Origin: Christensenella sp. UBA6420
Lineage (GTDB): Bacteria; Bacillota; Clostridia; Christensenellales; DTU072
Assembly: GCA_002439705.1 (NCBI GenBank)
Contig: DJPE01000062.1
Span: 1,353-21,027, forward strand
Length of the DNA: 19,675 nt
Direction: 5' to 3'
Position 1 is the first letter of the stretch; each line of letters begins with the position of its first letter. The position numbers were made by a program, and so were the translations under genes. The notes beneath the pieces were generated by a model that was not told where the DNA came from, did no database searches, and was given only the letters and a program-made list of their open reading frames with translations. Shown here one piece after another: positions 1 to 7,203 of this stretch.

Positions 1-1
1 A

Positions 2-580
2 TACGAGGCTCTCTGCCATACCGAGGGCTATAATATCGTCTGCGGGACAGATGAAGCGGGGCGCGGTCCGCTTGCGGGACCCGTGACGGCGGCGTGCTGC
101 ATTATGGACTTGACGGATATAATAGACGGCGTGGACGATTCGAAAAAGCTTACCGAAAAGAAGAGAGAAATGCTTTTCGACAGGATAAAAGAAAAGGCTA
201 TATGCCATTCGATTATAAAAGTAGACGAAAACGTCATAGACGAAATAAATATTCTTAACGCTACGAAAAAGGCTATGACGGAAGCTGTTAATTCTTTGTT
301 CCCGTTTCCGCAATATTTGCTTGTGGACGCCGTAAAGCACGATTTCGGTGTACCGTATAAGGCAATTATTCACGGCGACGCACTGAGTTATTCCATCGCC
401 GCGGCGTCGATACTCGCGAAAGTAAGTCGTGACAGACTGATGACGGAGTACGCCGAAAAATATCCCGAATACGAGTTTGACAAACATAAAGGTTACGGCA
501 CGAAAGCTCACATCGAAGCTATAAAAAAATACGGACCGTGTCCGATACACAGAATGAGTTTTATAAAAAACTTTCTGTAA
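2..580 (+). CDS. rnhB: Ribonuclease HII, 5'-truncated by window edge
   Basis: RNase HII cleaves the RNA strand of RNA-DNA hybrids and removes single ribonucleotides misincorporated in DNA. The reading frame is open from base 2 to the left edge, so the true start lies outside; 192 residues are visible. The family signature DEAGRGPLAGPV sits at visible residues 17-28 with the catalytic Asp-Glu pair. It is followed by DDSKKLTEKKRE, by VDAV with a conserved Asp, by the SIAAASILAKVSRDRLM block carrying the last acidic residue, and by the C-terminal YGPCPIHRMSF motif. A GTG at base 83 is in frame but lies after the DEAGRG motif, so it cannot be the start. The next gene starts just after the stop, suggesting co-transcription. 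The family assignment is secure; only the N-terminus is missing. Confidence 0.96.
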   Translation, partial: YEALCHTEGYNIVCGTDEAGRGPLAGPVTAACCIMDLTDIIDGVDDSKKLTEKKREMLFDRIKEKAICHSIIKVDENVIDEINILNATKKAMTEAVNSLFPFPQYLLVDAVKHDFGVPYKAIIHGDALSYSIAAASILAKVSRDRLMTEYAEKYPEYEFDKHKGYGTKAHIEAIKKYGPCPIHRMSFIKNFL

Positions 581-591
581 AGAAGCGAAAT

Positions 592-945
592 ATGGATAAA
601 TACGCAGAAGGTGTAAAAGGCGAAGTAGCGGCGAAAGAATATCTGGAAAGCAAAGGATACGAAATTATTGACACCAACGTAAACTTTCCGAACGTAGGAG
701 AACTCGACATCGTCGCAAAATACGGCAACACGCTCGTGTTCGTGGAAGTAAGGACTCGCAGCGATAACGTATTCGGGCACCCGTTTGAAACCTTTACGAA
801 AGCAAAAATAAGCAAAGTGGTAAGGGCAAGCAGACTCTATTTGTCGACTCATAAAATTTTTTGCGAAAAGTACAGATACGACGCAATAGCCGTATTCAGG
901 GGCAATATAGACCATATCGAAGACGCGTTTATGGCGCATTGGTGA
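592..945 (+). CDS. yraN: YraN/UPF0102 family nuclease-like protein
   Basis: A small protein (117 residues) of the UPF0102/YraN family. The family has a restriction-endonuclease-like fold and is usually encoded beside rnhB; its cellular role is poorly defined. Diagnostic blocks are the N-terminal G-x2-GE-x2-A-x3-YL, GELDIVA (residues 36-42) and VFVEVRTR (49-56). D39, E52 and R54 occupy a PD-(D/E)xK-like arrangement in which the final Lys is replaced by Arg. I chose the ATG at 592 because an AGAAG purine stretch precedes it and because it lies 11 bases after the rnhB stop. An upstream GTG at 538 would add 18 residues encoded inside rnhB that do not look like the family. No terminator is obvious behind it. 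The family call is firm; the molecular function is not. Confidence 0.9.
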   Translation: MDKYAEGVKGEVAAKEYLESKGYEIIDTNVNFPNVGELDIVAKYGNTLVFVEVRTRSDNVFGHPFETFTKAKISKVVRASRLYLSTHKIFCEKYRYDAIAVFRGNIDHIEDAFMAHW

Positions 946-1017
946 TAACTTAAGTCGAAATAATTGATTTCACCGATAAAAATTAAGCTATTCGTCGCAT
1001 TTTTTATGTAAAATCAC

Positions 1018-1046
1018 TTGTAAAAAAACGTTATATTTGTTATTAT
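1018..1046 (+). promoter_or_regulatory. Predicted sigma-A promoter of rplS
   Basis: A TTGTAA -35 element (1018-1023) is separated by 17 bases from a TATTAT -10 element (1041-1046). Transcription would start near 1053, giving rplS a leader of about 110 nt. The stretch lies in the gap after yraN, in the expected orientation. This is assigned by motif only. Confidence 0.6.
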
Positions 1047-1052
1047 ATTAAA

Positions 1053-1160
1053 GACTTGCAACAGTCCTATGCAGGAGCGCATCGTATTTTTAGATTTTAG
1101 TTTTGTTTTTTGTTGCGCAAATCACAAGCCTGTACGAATGTTGTTGATGAAAAACGGAGG
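1053..1160 (+). ncRNA. Structured 5' leader of rplS, candidate L19 autoregulatory leader
   Basis: The roughly 110-nt untranslated leader of rplS can fold. TTGCAACA (1056-1063) pairs with TGTTGCGCAA (1111-1120), with a GC bulge on the 3' side. Inside it, CCT/AGG flank a short loop around 1066-1075. Ribosomal-protein leaders of this type, including an L19 leader class, are established in Bacillota and let the protein repress its own message. Whether this RNA belongs to that class cannot be settled without a covariance-model search. The pairing is directly visible; the regulatory role is inferred from position. Confidence 0.4.
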
Positions 1161-1166
1161 TAAGTC

Positions 1167-1514
1167 GTGGCAAACATTATTGATGTTATCGAACAAGAGG
1201 GGTTAAGAACTGACATCCCCGAATTCAGAGTAGGCGATACCGTAAAGGTATTCGTTAAGGTTATCGAAGGAACGAAAGAAAGACTTCAAGCGTTCGAAGG
1301 AGTTTGTATCGCTCGCAGAAACGGTTCTATAAGAGAAACCTTTACCGTCAGACGTCTGGCAAGCGGCGTCGGCGTTGAAAGAACGTTCCCGTTGCACACG
1401 CCCAAAATCGACCACATCGAAGTAGTAAGACGCGGTAAAGTAAGAAGAGCTAAACTCTATTATTTGAGAGGCCGTACCGGTAAGGCTGCTAAGATTAAAC
1501 AAATCGGTCGCTAA
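1167..1514 (+). CDS. rplS: 50S ribosomal protein L19
   Basis: L19 is a large-subunit ribosomal protein located at the interface with the 30S subunit. The 115-residue product has the usual family length and blocks: FRVGDTVKVFVKVIEG near the N-terminus, RLQAFEGVCIARR, the FTVRRLASGVGVERTFP region, and the basic C-terminal RRGKVRRAKLYYLRGRTGKAAKI. The start is GTG at 1167, six bases after a strong GGAGG (1156-1160). It has its own promoter and leader. In most Bacillota rplS lies upstream of rbgA and rnhB, next to trmD. Here it lies downstream of rnhB-yraN and is followed by an unrelated membrane protein, so the order is rearranged. Identity is certain. Confidence 0.98.
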   Translation: MANIIDVIEQEGLRTDIPEFRVGDTVKVFVKVIEGTKERLQAFEGVCIARRNGSIRETFTVRRLASGVGVERTFPLHTPKIDHIEVVRRGKVRRAKLYYLRGRTGKAAKIKQIGR

Positions 1515-1533
1515 AATTTCAGTTTATAATCGC

Positions 1534-1572
1534 GAATGACAACCGTTCCTTTTTTGCGGAATGGTTGTATTC
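1534..1572 (+). terminator. Strong hairpin after rplS, possible terminator or mRNA 3' stabiliser
   Basis: An 11-bp stem, ACAACCGTTCC (1539-1549) with GGAATGGTTGT (1558-1568), has one G-T wobble. It is extended by GAAT/ATTC across a one-base bulge and closes on a T-rich loop. The 3' side is followed by GTTTATAAAG rather than a long T tract, so it is not a classic intrinsic terminator. It may be a partial terminator that sets the ratio of rplS to the next gene, or a structure protecting the rplS message. Confidence 0.5.
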
Positions 1573-1593
1573 GTTTATAAAGGGGTATTTATA

Positions 1594-3747
1594 ATGAAAA
1601 AAAGAATAGTACTGTTACTCACCGTCGTAGCAATATGCGTATTCCTTCTTACCGGTTGCGTATCGGAAGGAAACCTTGCGAAAACGGCAGAAAATGATAC
1701 TTTTGCTTACTCAGATCTTTCATCGTTGAAGAAGGATTGGACCTTGACCGCCGGTAACGATTACTCGGTGGATTCTGTATTTTCCATCACCGACGGCAAA
1801 TTGAAGATCACCACCACTTCTGCAGGGTGGGCGCAGGCGGCTCAGGAAGTTACGCTCAAAAGCAATTCCTATTACCTTATAGAATATAAGTTCACCGCAA
1901 GCTCTTTCAGTTCTTTCGGAGCGAAAGGTTACGACGGTCTTTACGTTTCCATATTGGAAGACGAAGACTTCAATACCGGCGAAAACGCAGTTCAGCACCG
2001 CAGTATTGCTTCTTCGGAAACCACCGGTAAGTTATATTTCAAGACGACTTCCGCAAAGAAGACCACTATTGCTATTCACGTAGGTAACGAAGAATTCCCG
2101 GTAAGCGTAAGCAACGTGTCTTTAAGTAGTTTCAAAATTATGCAGGTTCCGAAATCGGAAGCCGAAGGTTACGGCAAATACCTTACTTTCGAAAGCGACA
2201 CCTATAACGAAGCGGGAAGCAAGAATATAGTTTGGGTGGTTCTCGGCGCGGTTGCGATAGCTTTGCTCGGATATGCGGCTTACGTAATGTTCCAAAGAAA
2301 CATGTCGTTCAACGGTGACTACACCGGACATAAATGCAAGTTCTTGGCTAAACTTACCGACAGCAAGTGGTTGGGAATCGTTCTCGTAGCGGGCGTAACG
2401 TTCTTAATCAGGCTTCTTATTGATTTGCTGACCGTATGTCTTGCGGGTACTAAATTGCACGCTAACATGGGCTACACCGTCGAAGGATACGCTTCTCAGG
2501 CGTTGTTTATAGCTAAATACGGCACGGTATATCTTTCCGAATCTTTAGGAAAGTTCTGCTCCGACAACGGCTACACCTTTATGGCGGTAGGAAGTAATCC
2601 TTTGCTTTTGTACATTCTCGGCCTTGTAGGACTTCTCGGAAGAATATTCGAAAAGAGCAATCCCTATCTGGCTACCGTGTTCTTTGTCAAGTTGTTCGCT
2701 TCTTTAGCTGACGTAGGTACCGTTATCCTTATATATATAATGCTGAAAAAGAAAGTCGGTAACGTAGGAGCTTCTGTTATGTCGGTTCTTTACGCTATAT
2801 TGCCGATTACGTTCGGGTTCAGCGCATTGTGGGGATTTGCGGAAAGTATTAATGTATTCTTTATCGTGCTTACCGTTTACTTTATTTTGAAGAACAATTA
2901 CTACGGAGTGGCTGCCGCATACTTTGCTGCATTTCTTTGCTCCTGGACATCGTTACTGTTTGTGCCCATAGTAATATGCTACTCCATACAGCAGGCGATT
3001 AACAGAAAAGAAGTTCGTATTCCCATGGCTGTGGCTGCCGTACTCGGTTTCGGTTTGTTCTACGCACTCAACGTTCCTTTCGATATAAATCAGATTAAAG
3101 CGGGACAGGCGTTTGCTTGCGTCGTTAAATATTGGAACATCGTGGCGAAAGACTTGTCTTACACCATAAACGCATTCAACTTCCAGGCTCTTCTCGGAAA
3201 CAACTTCGGTTCCGTTTCTACCGAATCCTTGGTGGTATCAATTATCTTCGTGGCGTTCATGCTGGCTCTCGTAGCGGTAGGATACTTCAAGTACAAGAAC
3301 AGAATGGATCTCGTGTTGCTCGGAACGGCGTTTATCAACATGGCGTATATGTTCGCTAACAACATGAGTCCCGAAGTTATGCTTATGAGTTTGGCTCTAA
3401 TGTTAATCTATGCGATTATGAATAAGGAAAAGCGCGTATTCTTCTCGTTTATTGCGTTCTCCGTATTGTCGTTCGTAAACGTGTCTATCGGCGAATTGCT
3501 TTATACGTACACGACCGAAGGTATCTATTATATTGGATATACGACGGCGACGATTTACGTATTCAGCGCGTTTGCTTTGGCGATGGTATTGTATTATATC
3601 TACGTGGTTTACGATATCATAGTGGGCAAGAAAGCACGCAGGATTCAACCTATGACGCTTACCTATGCGGGTTGGTGGAAAAATCTCTTCTTGCGTATCA
3701 AGAAGTGGTACTACGGTTTACGCGTAAAGACCGCTAAGCAAAAATAA
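1594..3747 (+). CDS. Lipoprotein-signal polytopic membrane protein, GT-C glycosyltransferase-like
   Basis: A 717-residue envelope protein of unassigned function. The N-terminus is a lipoprotein signal: KKR, a hydrophobic core, then lipobox LLTGC with the lipidation Cys at position 22. Residues about 23-210 form a soluble domain rich in Ser, Thr and beta-prone stretches, resembling a carbohydrate-binding jelly roll. A single membrane segment (about 211-234) and a short basic linker follow, then roughly ten or more further hydrophobic helices from about residue 260. The membrane part resembles GT-C (PMT/PIG-M-like) lipid-linked sugar transferases: an acidic residue in the first large outer loop (YTVEGY) and an INAFNFQALLG motif like the N-A-x-N-x-W-x-L-x-G block of those enzymes. 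The ATG at 1594 follows AGGGG by eight bases and gives the clean signal; an ATG at 1561 would spoil it. The substrate is unknown; GT-C membership is inferred. Confidence 0.6.
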   Translation: MKKRIVLLLTVVAICVFLLTGCVSEGNLAKTAENDTFAYSDLSSLKKDWTLTAGNDYSVDSVFSITDGKLKITTTSAGWAQAAQEVTLKSNSYYLIEYKFTASSFSSFGAKGYDGLYVSILEDEDFNTGENAVQHRSIASSETTGKLYFKTTSAKKTTIAIHVGNEEFPVSVSNVSLSSFKIMQVPKSEAEGYGKYLTFESDTYNEAGSKNIVWVVLGAVAIALLGYAAYVMFQRNMSFNGDYTGHKCKFLAKLTDSKWLGIVLVAGVTFLIRLLIDLLTVCLAGTKLHANMGYTVEGYASQALFIAKYGTVYLSESLGKFCSDNGYTFMAVGSNPLLLYILGLVGLLGRIFEKSNPYLATVFFVKLFASLADVGTVILIYIMLKKKVGNVGASVMSVLYAILPITFGFSALWGFAESINVFFIVLTVYFILKNNYYGVAAAYFAAFLCSWTSLLFVPIVICYSIQQAINRKEVRIPMAVAAVLGFGLFYALNVPFDINQIKAGQAFACVVKYWNIVAKDLSYTINAFNFQALLGNNFGSVSTESLVVSIIFVAFMLALVAVGYFKYKNRMDLVLLGTAFINMAYMFANNMSPEVMLMSLALMLIYAIMNKEKRVFFSFIAFSVLSFVNVSIGELLYTYTTEGIYYIGYTTATIYVFSAFALAMVLYYIYVVYDIIVGKKARRIQPMTLTYAGWWKNLFLRIKKWYYGLRVKTAKQK

Positions 3748-3766
3748 TATCGCGAAAAGCTAAATT

Positions 3767-3797
3767 AAAAAGCGTTGTCGATAGGCAACGCTTTTTT
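3767..3797 (+). terminator. Intrinsic terminator after the GT-C-like gene
   Basis: AGCGTTGTC pairs with GGCAACGCT across a GATA tetraloop, flanked by AAAA on the left and a run of six T on the right. It lies 20 bases after the stop of the membrane protein gene. The reverse strand also ends in a T-rich tract, so it may act in both directions. Confidence 0.88.
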
Positions 3798-3800
3798 GTG

Positions 3801-4052
3801 ACAAAGTTATCTCGTTTGACGTCGTGAAGATAGTATATTACAAGATTATCAGGCGATTGTATAAGCCAATTCTTGTTTATAACGGCTTTAGCATTTGAAT
3901 TTGCGAGAATGGTAATAGGAAGCTATTTCTATATTATCGTGCAATGTTTTGAAAAGTAATAAAATATCCGTTTCGCTTCGACACGCTAAATATATCCGCA
4001 AGTCGACGTCCCGAAGCGTAAACGGTAAGGTTAAGCAATTAAGTTAGTCAAT
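3801..4052. other. Gene-free intergenic stretch of about 250 bases
   Basis: No convincing open reading frame with a ribosome binding site, tRNA or known RNA is visible on either strand. The only clear structure is the inverted repeat described at 3969-4024. The composition is AT-rich and could be the decayed remains of a gene, but I recognise no homology. Confidence 0.5.
3969..4024 (-). terminator. Long-loop inverted repeat, possible minus-strand terminator
   Basis: CGTTTCGCTTCG (3969-3980) pairs with CGAAGCGTAAACG (4012-4024), with a single T bulge and a loop of 31 bases. Read on the minus strand it lies 29 bases after the stop of the split YwaF-like gene and is followed by GATATTTTATTACTTTT, a T-rich tail. 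It could therefore end that transcript. The long loop is unusual for an intrinsic terminator, so a small structured RNA is an alternative. Confidence 0.4.
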
Positions 4053-4827
4053 TTATTTAATTTTATAAATATCGAGCCACTTTTCGGGACGATAGTTTTC
4101 GGGTAAATCGTTTTTGGTCCGGCGTTTTGCCATGGCGTTATTCGCCGCATAGAATGCGACAATGAGTCCACAAAGTATAATAGAGCATATCACTACGTAT
4201 ATTGCTACTTGTCCGCCCGATAAAGCCGTAAGGTTGAGCCAGGACAAAATAGAACCGTCGCAAATCTGAATTATTATAGGCTTACCGTAAAGCGAGGCGT
4301 AGGGAGTAAGGCAATAGATTAGCCACGAATAGCCTACCATCGCGCCGATACCGACCAACTGTATCCAACAGTTTTTATAGGAATAATGCCTTACGTTAAG
4401 CAATATAAGCATCGCCGCGAAGTAAAGCATGTGGTGGTTAAGCAACGCCATCGTAAATAAGAAAATCGTTTCTATATCCGATAAAAAAACTTTGGGGTGA
4501 CACCCAAAAACTTACGGAATACATTAAGCCGGTAAGAACTCCGACGAACGTGCCGAACTGTTCGGCTTTTTTCGTGCGGGAAACTACGGTTATCGCAAAT
4601 ACGAAGTAGCTTAACGCGGAGAATTCCACGGGTATTTTCATATGTTCGCCGATAGCTTGCCAATAGATATATTCGCCGATTTTATATACTAACAAGAAAA
4701 GTGCGATACTGTAAGCTATTGCGTAGGAAAGTTTAGGTTTGTTTCTCAATAAAAAGACGTGAACCGTCAGCGAAGCGAAGAATAAAAATACGATTATTCC
4801 TACCCACCAATGATTGCTCATGCTCAT
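4053..4827 (-). pseudogene. YwaF/TIGR02206-type integral membrane protein, split by a one-base frameshift
   Basis: Two overlapping frames together make one protein. The upstream part (4827 to 4438) carries five or so hydrophobic helices ending in SFWVSPQSFF. The downstream frame (ending at 4053) continues with DIETIFLFTMALLNHHMLYF and three more helices, then a charged tail RPEKWLDIYK. The junction is a run of seven T on the coding strand (plus-strand A run 4483-4489). With six T the reading is SPQSFLSDIETIFLF, giving an uninterrupted protein of about 257 residues, a normal length for this family of unknown function. The ATG at 4827 is preceded by GGAGG (4835-4839). The downstream half has no ribosome binding site before its first ATG at 4451, so it is not a separate gene. 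The cause could be sequencing error, recent pseudogenisation or slippage. The family name is from memory of the SPQ...LNHH pattern. Confidence 0.75.
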
Positions 4828-4863
4828 AAAAGGACCTCCGATCAGTAAAGTTTTTAAGAAAAA

Positions 4864-6057
4864 CTAAACTAAAATCATTTTTCTGTTGAAGTAGGTGCTT
4901 CTGTTTATAATGTAAAGTACTCCTTGCGCCTTGAAATCCAACTTAATCATTGCACGGAGAGATTTATCCACTTTGTCTATGTCGGAATACTTAACGAGAA
5001 CGTTGCTACAGGTCTTGTTTAATTCTGTAAGAATATCTTTTCTGTCGCGACGCATTGCCAGGACGTAAACATAAGGGGGTAACGTCGACGATTCGTCGTA
5101 AAACTTTTGTGTAATATCAAAAAGGGCGTACAAAGACAATCTTTTTAATCTTGCCATAGTGTACTTTTTAGTTTTTGCGTTATCGAGAAATTGTTCGTAC
5201 GTTACGGCGTTCATTGCGGCAAGTTTAAGGCGGTTATGCAATCCGCCGTTTACGTCATAGTAATGTTCCAAATCGTATCCGCTCATGTCTTTCAGTTTGA
5301 AAAGGCACATATCACCCAAAGGCGTGCCGCTCGTTTTTATGTCTTTCAGAAAGTTATAACACAAAGGCGGAACTTTATCTTTCACTTTATTTAATTCTTC
5401 TCTGAGTATGGCGGAGCGAATAGCCGTAGCGGACGGATAGGGCGAAGATATATCGTCGCTGTTGTAGTCGCTTTCTCTCTTCACCGTATGAAGTTTGATA
5501 TTCGTTAAGCCCTGCGCGTCGAGAGCTTGAACGTAGCTTATGGCAAGGGCGTTGTTGGGTTTATCCAAAATTTCGGCTACGTCGGAATATTCGGGGTTGC
5601 TCTTTGCGTATTCGGCAAGAGCGAGACTTCTCGACTTAGGGAAAGAATAGCCTTCTTTTTGAAACGAAGCGAGCAGGTCTTTATATTCCTGCGGTTCGTT
5701 TTCGAGAAATCTCGCCGTCTTTACGAGCGGTTCGGTTTCTCCGCATTCGCTGCCGAAACTGAGATATTCTATTCCGGGTAAGACGGAAATTATTTTGATA
5801 GCTCCGAAGGCGAAGTTGTCGGCGGGGGAAATACTGTAAAGGAGCGGCAATTCTATTACCATATCCGCACCCATTCTCGCGGCTATTTCTGCTCTTTGGT
5901 ACTTATCCAAAACGGCAGCTTCTCCGCGTTGAGTAAAACTTCCGCTCATCACGCATATTACGGTATCTGCTCCCGTATCTTCTCTTGCTTTTTGAAGATG
6001 GTATAAATGTCCGTTCGTAAACGGGTTGTATTCGCATATTATGGCAACGGTTTTCAT
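4864..6057 (-). CDS. tmcAL: tRNA(Met) cytidine acetate ligase
   Basis: TmcAL (YlbM) uses ATP and acetate to form N4-acetylcytidine at the wobble position of elongator tRNA-Met. The N-terminal nucleotidyltransferase signature EYNPFTNGHLYHLQKAR starts at residue 9; the nucleotide-binding (T/H)xGH motif is TNGH (14-17), where many homologues have HNGH. Further family blocks are MSGSFTQRGEAAVLDKY, YLSFGSECG and the PSATAIRSAI stretch. The 397-residue length fits. I chose the ATG at 6057 because it gives the family N-terminus MKTVAIICEYNPF; a TTG at 6081 would add eight residues. A GGGAG lies 17 bases upstream of the chosen start, which is rather far, so the start is less sure than the identity. 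The gene diverges from pta-ackA, whose product and substrate include acetate, a fitting pairing. The split YwaF-like gene follows 36 bases downstream. Confidence 0.93.
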   Translation of the reverse strand: MKTVAIICEYNPFTNGHLYHLQKAREDTGADTVICVMSGSFTQRGEAAVLDKYQRAEIAARMGADMVIELPLLYSISPADNFAFGAIKIISVLPGIEYLSFGSECGETEPLVKTARFLENEPQEYKDLLASFQKEGYSFPKSRSLALAEYAKSNPEYSDVAEILDKPNNALAISYVQALDAQGLTNIKLHTVKRESDYNSDDISSPYPSATAIRSAILREELNKVKDKVPPLCYNFLKDIKTSGTPLGDMCLFKLKDMSGYDLEHYYDVNGGLHNRLKLAAMNAVTYEQFLDNAKTKKYTMARLKRLSLYALFDITQKFYDESSTLPPYVYVLAMRRDRKDILTELNKTCSNVLVKYSDIDKVDKSLRAMIKLDFKAQGVLYIINRSTYFNRKMILV

Positions 6058-6081
6058 TTTTTTAATTTCGCGTTCTCCCAA

Positions 6082-6180
6082 TGCTTGATTTATTCCGCAG
6101 AAAGTGTATAATTACATTACGGAATATATTTATTATAATATATTAATTCATAAAAATAAAGCGTTTTTTGGGAGGGCACC
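6082..6180. promoter_or_regulatory. Divergent promoter region between tmcAL and pta
   Basis: This short AT-rich gap must serve both tmcAL (leftward) and pta (rightward). An exact TATAAT lies at 6134-6139 on the plus strand and, because the stretch is nearly palindromic, another -10-like hexamer reads on the minus strand (6132-6137). No good -35 hexamer is present at the right spacing for either, so the elements cannot be assigned precisely. The pta ribosome binding site GGGAGGG is at 6170-6176. Confidence 0.4.
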
Positions 6181-7182
6181 GTGTCTAAACTGATGGAACA
6201 GGTTTATGCTAAGGCGAAAGAGCTGTACAAACATATAGTTCTTGCCGAAGGCGAAGAATTGAGAATTATCAACGCAGCAAAAAAAATTACCGAAAACAAG
6301 ATAGCGAAAATAACTTTAATCGGTAGAAAAGACGTCATTGAAGAAAGAGCAGGCGGAAAGTTGGAAGGAATAGATATTATTGACCCATTCACTAGCGAAA
6401 AGACCGCCGAGTACATAAATTTATTGTACGAACTTCGTAAAGCCAAGGGTATGACTCCAGAACTTGCCGAAAAACTCGTTATGGGTGACAACCTTTACTA
6501 CGGCGCTCTTATGGTAAAGAACGGCGACGTAGACGGAATGGTAGCAGGTTCTATAAGGTCCACGGGCGATGTATTGCGTCCCGCATTGCAGATAATAAAG
6601 ACTAAACCCGGCGTAGCGACCGTTTCGAGCTGTTTTGTTATGAGCATGCCCGAAAACGCTCCCGGCAGTAAATACGGACAAGACGGAGTACTCGTATTCG
6701 GCGACTGCGCCGTTAATCCTTTGCCTACCGCGGAACAACTTGCCGACATAGCGATAGCGAGTGCGGAAAGCGCAAGAAAGATAGCGGGAATAAAAGAACC
6801 CAAAGTGGCTCTTCTCAGCTTCTCGACCAAGGGCAGTGCGAAACACGATTTGGTGGATAAAGTAGCTTCTGCTACAAAAATAGTCAATGAAAAAGCACCA
6901 GAACTGTGTGCGGACGGAGAATTACAGGCGGACGCTGCGCTCGTAGAGAGCGTGGGCAGACTTAAAGCTCCCGGCAGCAGCGTAGCAGGTAAGGCGAACG
7001 TTCTTATATTCCCCGATTTGCAAGCGGGTAATATCGGATACAAGCTCGTACAACGTCTTGCGGGTGCGGAAGCTGTAGGTCCTATCTGCCAGGGCTTTGC
7101 TCGTCCGGTAAACGATTTAAGCCGCGGTTGCTCGGTGGATGACGTTGTCGGAGTAGTTGCCGTGACGTCTTTGCAGTGCTAA
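6181..7182 (+). CDS. pta: Phosphate acetyltransferase
   Basis: Pta converts acetyl-CoA and phosphate to acetyl phosphate and CoA in the cytoplasm. The 333-residue product matches the short, catalytic-domain-only Pta common in Bacillota, without the N-terminal DRTGG extension of enterobacterial enzymes. Recognisable blocks are IVLAEGEELRI near the N-terminus, DGMVAGSIRSTGDVLRPALQII, the VFGDCAVNPLPTAEQLADIA segment, LLSFSTKGSA, LQADAALV, and the C-terminal NVLIFPDLQAGNIGYKLVQRL followed by PICQGFARPVNDLSRGCS. The start is GTG at 6181 right behind GGGAGGG; the next in-frame ATG (6193) would remove four residues and has poorer spacing. ackA follows 21 bases later, completing the acetate-forming ATP-generating pathway. 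Confidence 0.97.
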   Translation: MSKLMEQVYAKAKELYKHIVLAEGEELRIINAAKKITENKIAKITLIGRKDVIEERAGGKLEGIDIIDPFTSEKTAEYINLLYELRKAKGMTPELAEKLVMGDNLYYGALMVKNGDVDGMVAGSIRSTGDVLRPALQIIKTKPGVATVSSCFVMSMPENAPGSKYGQDGVLVFGDCAVNPLPTAEQLADIAIASAESARKIAGIKEPKVALLSFSTKGSAKHDLVDKVASATKIVNEKAPELCADGELQADAALVESVGRLKAPGSSVAGKANVLIFPDLQAGNIGYKLVQRLAGAEAVGPICQGFARPVNDLSRGCSVDDVVGVVAVTSLQC

Positions 7183-7203
7183 TAACGGAGGATAAAGATA
7201 GAC

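Noticed and set aside
538..591. Earlier GTG start for the YraN-like gene inside rnhB
   Set aside because: The added residues do not match the family and the ATG at 592 has a purine-rich site at a good distance.
1521..1530. TATAAT at 1525-1530 as a promoter for the GT-C-like gene
   Set aside because: No -35-like hexamer lies 16-18 bases upstream, and the start site would fall in the following hairpin.
4053..4451. Downstream half of the split membrane gene as an independent gene
   Set aside because: Its first ATG has no ribosome binding site and the conserved DIETIFLF segment just before it is in the same frame, so the coding sequence continues upstream.
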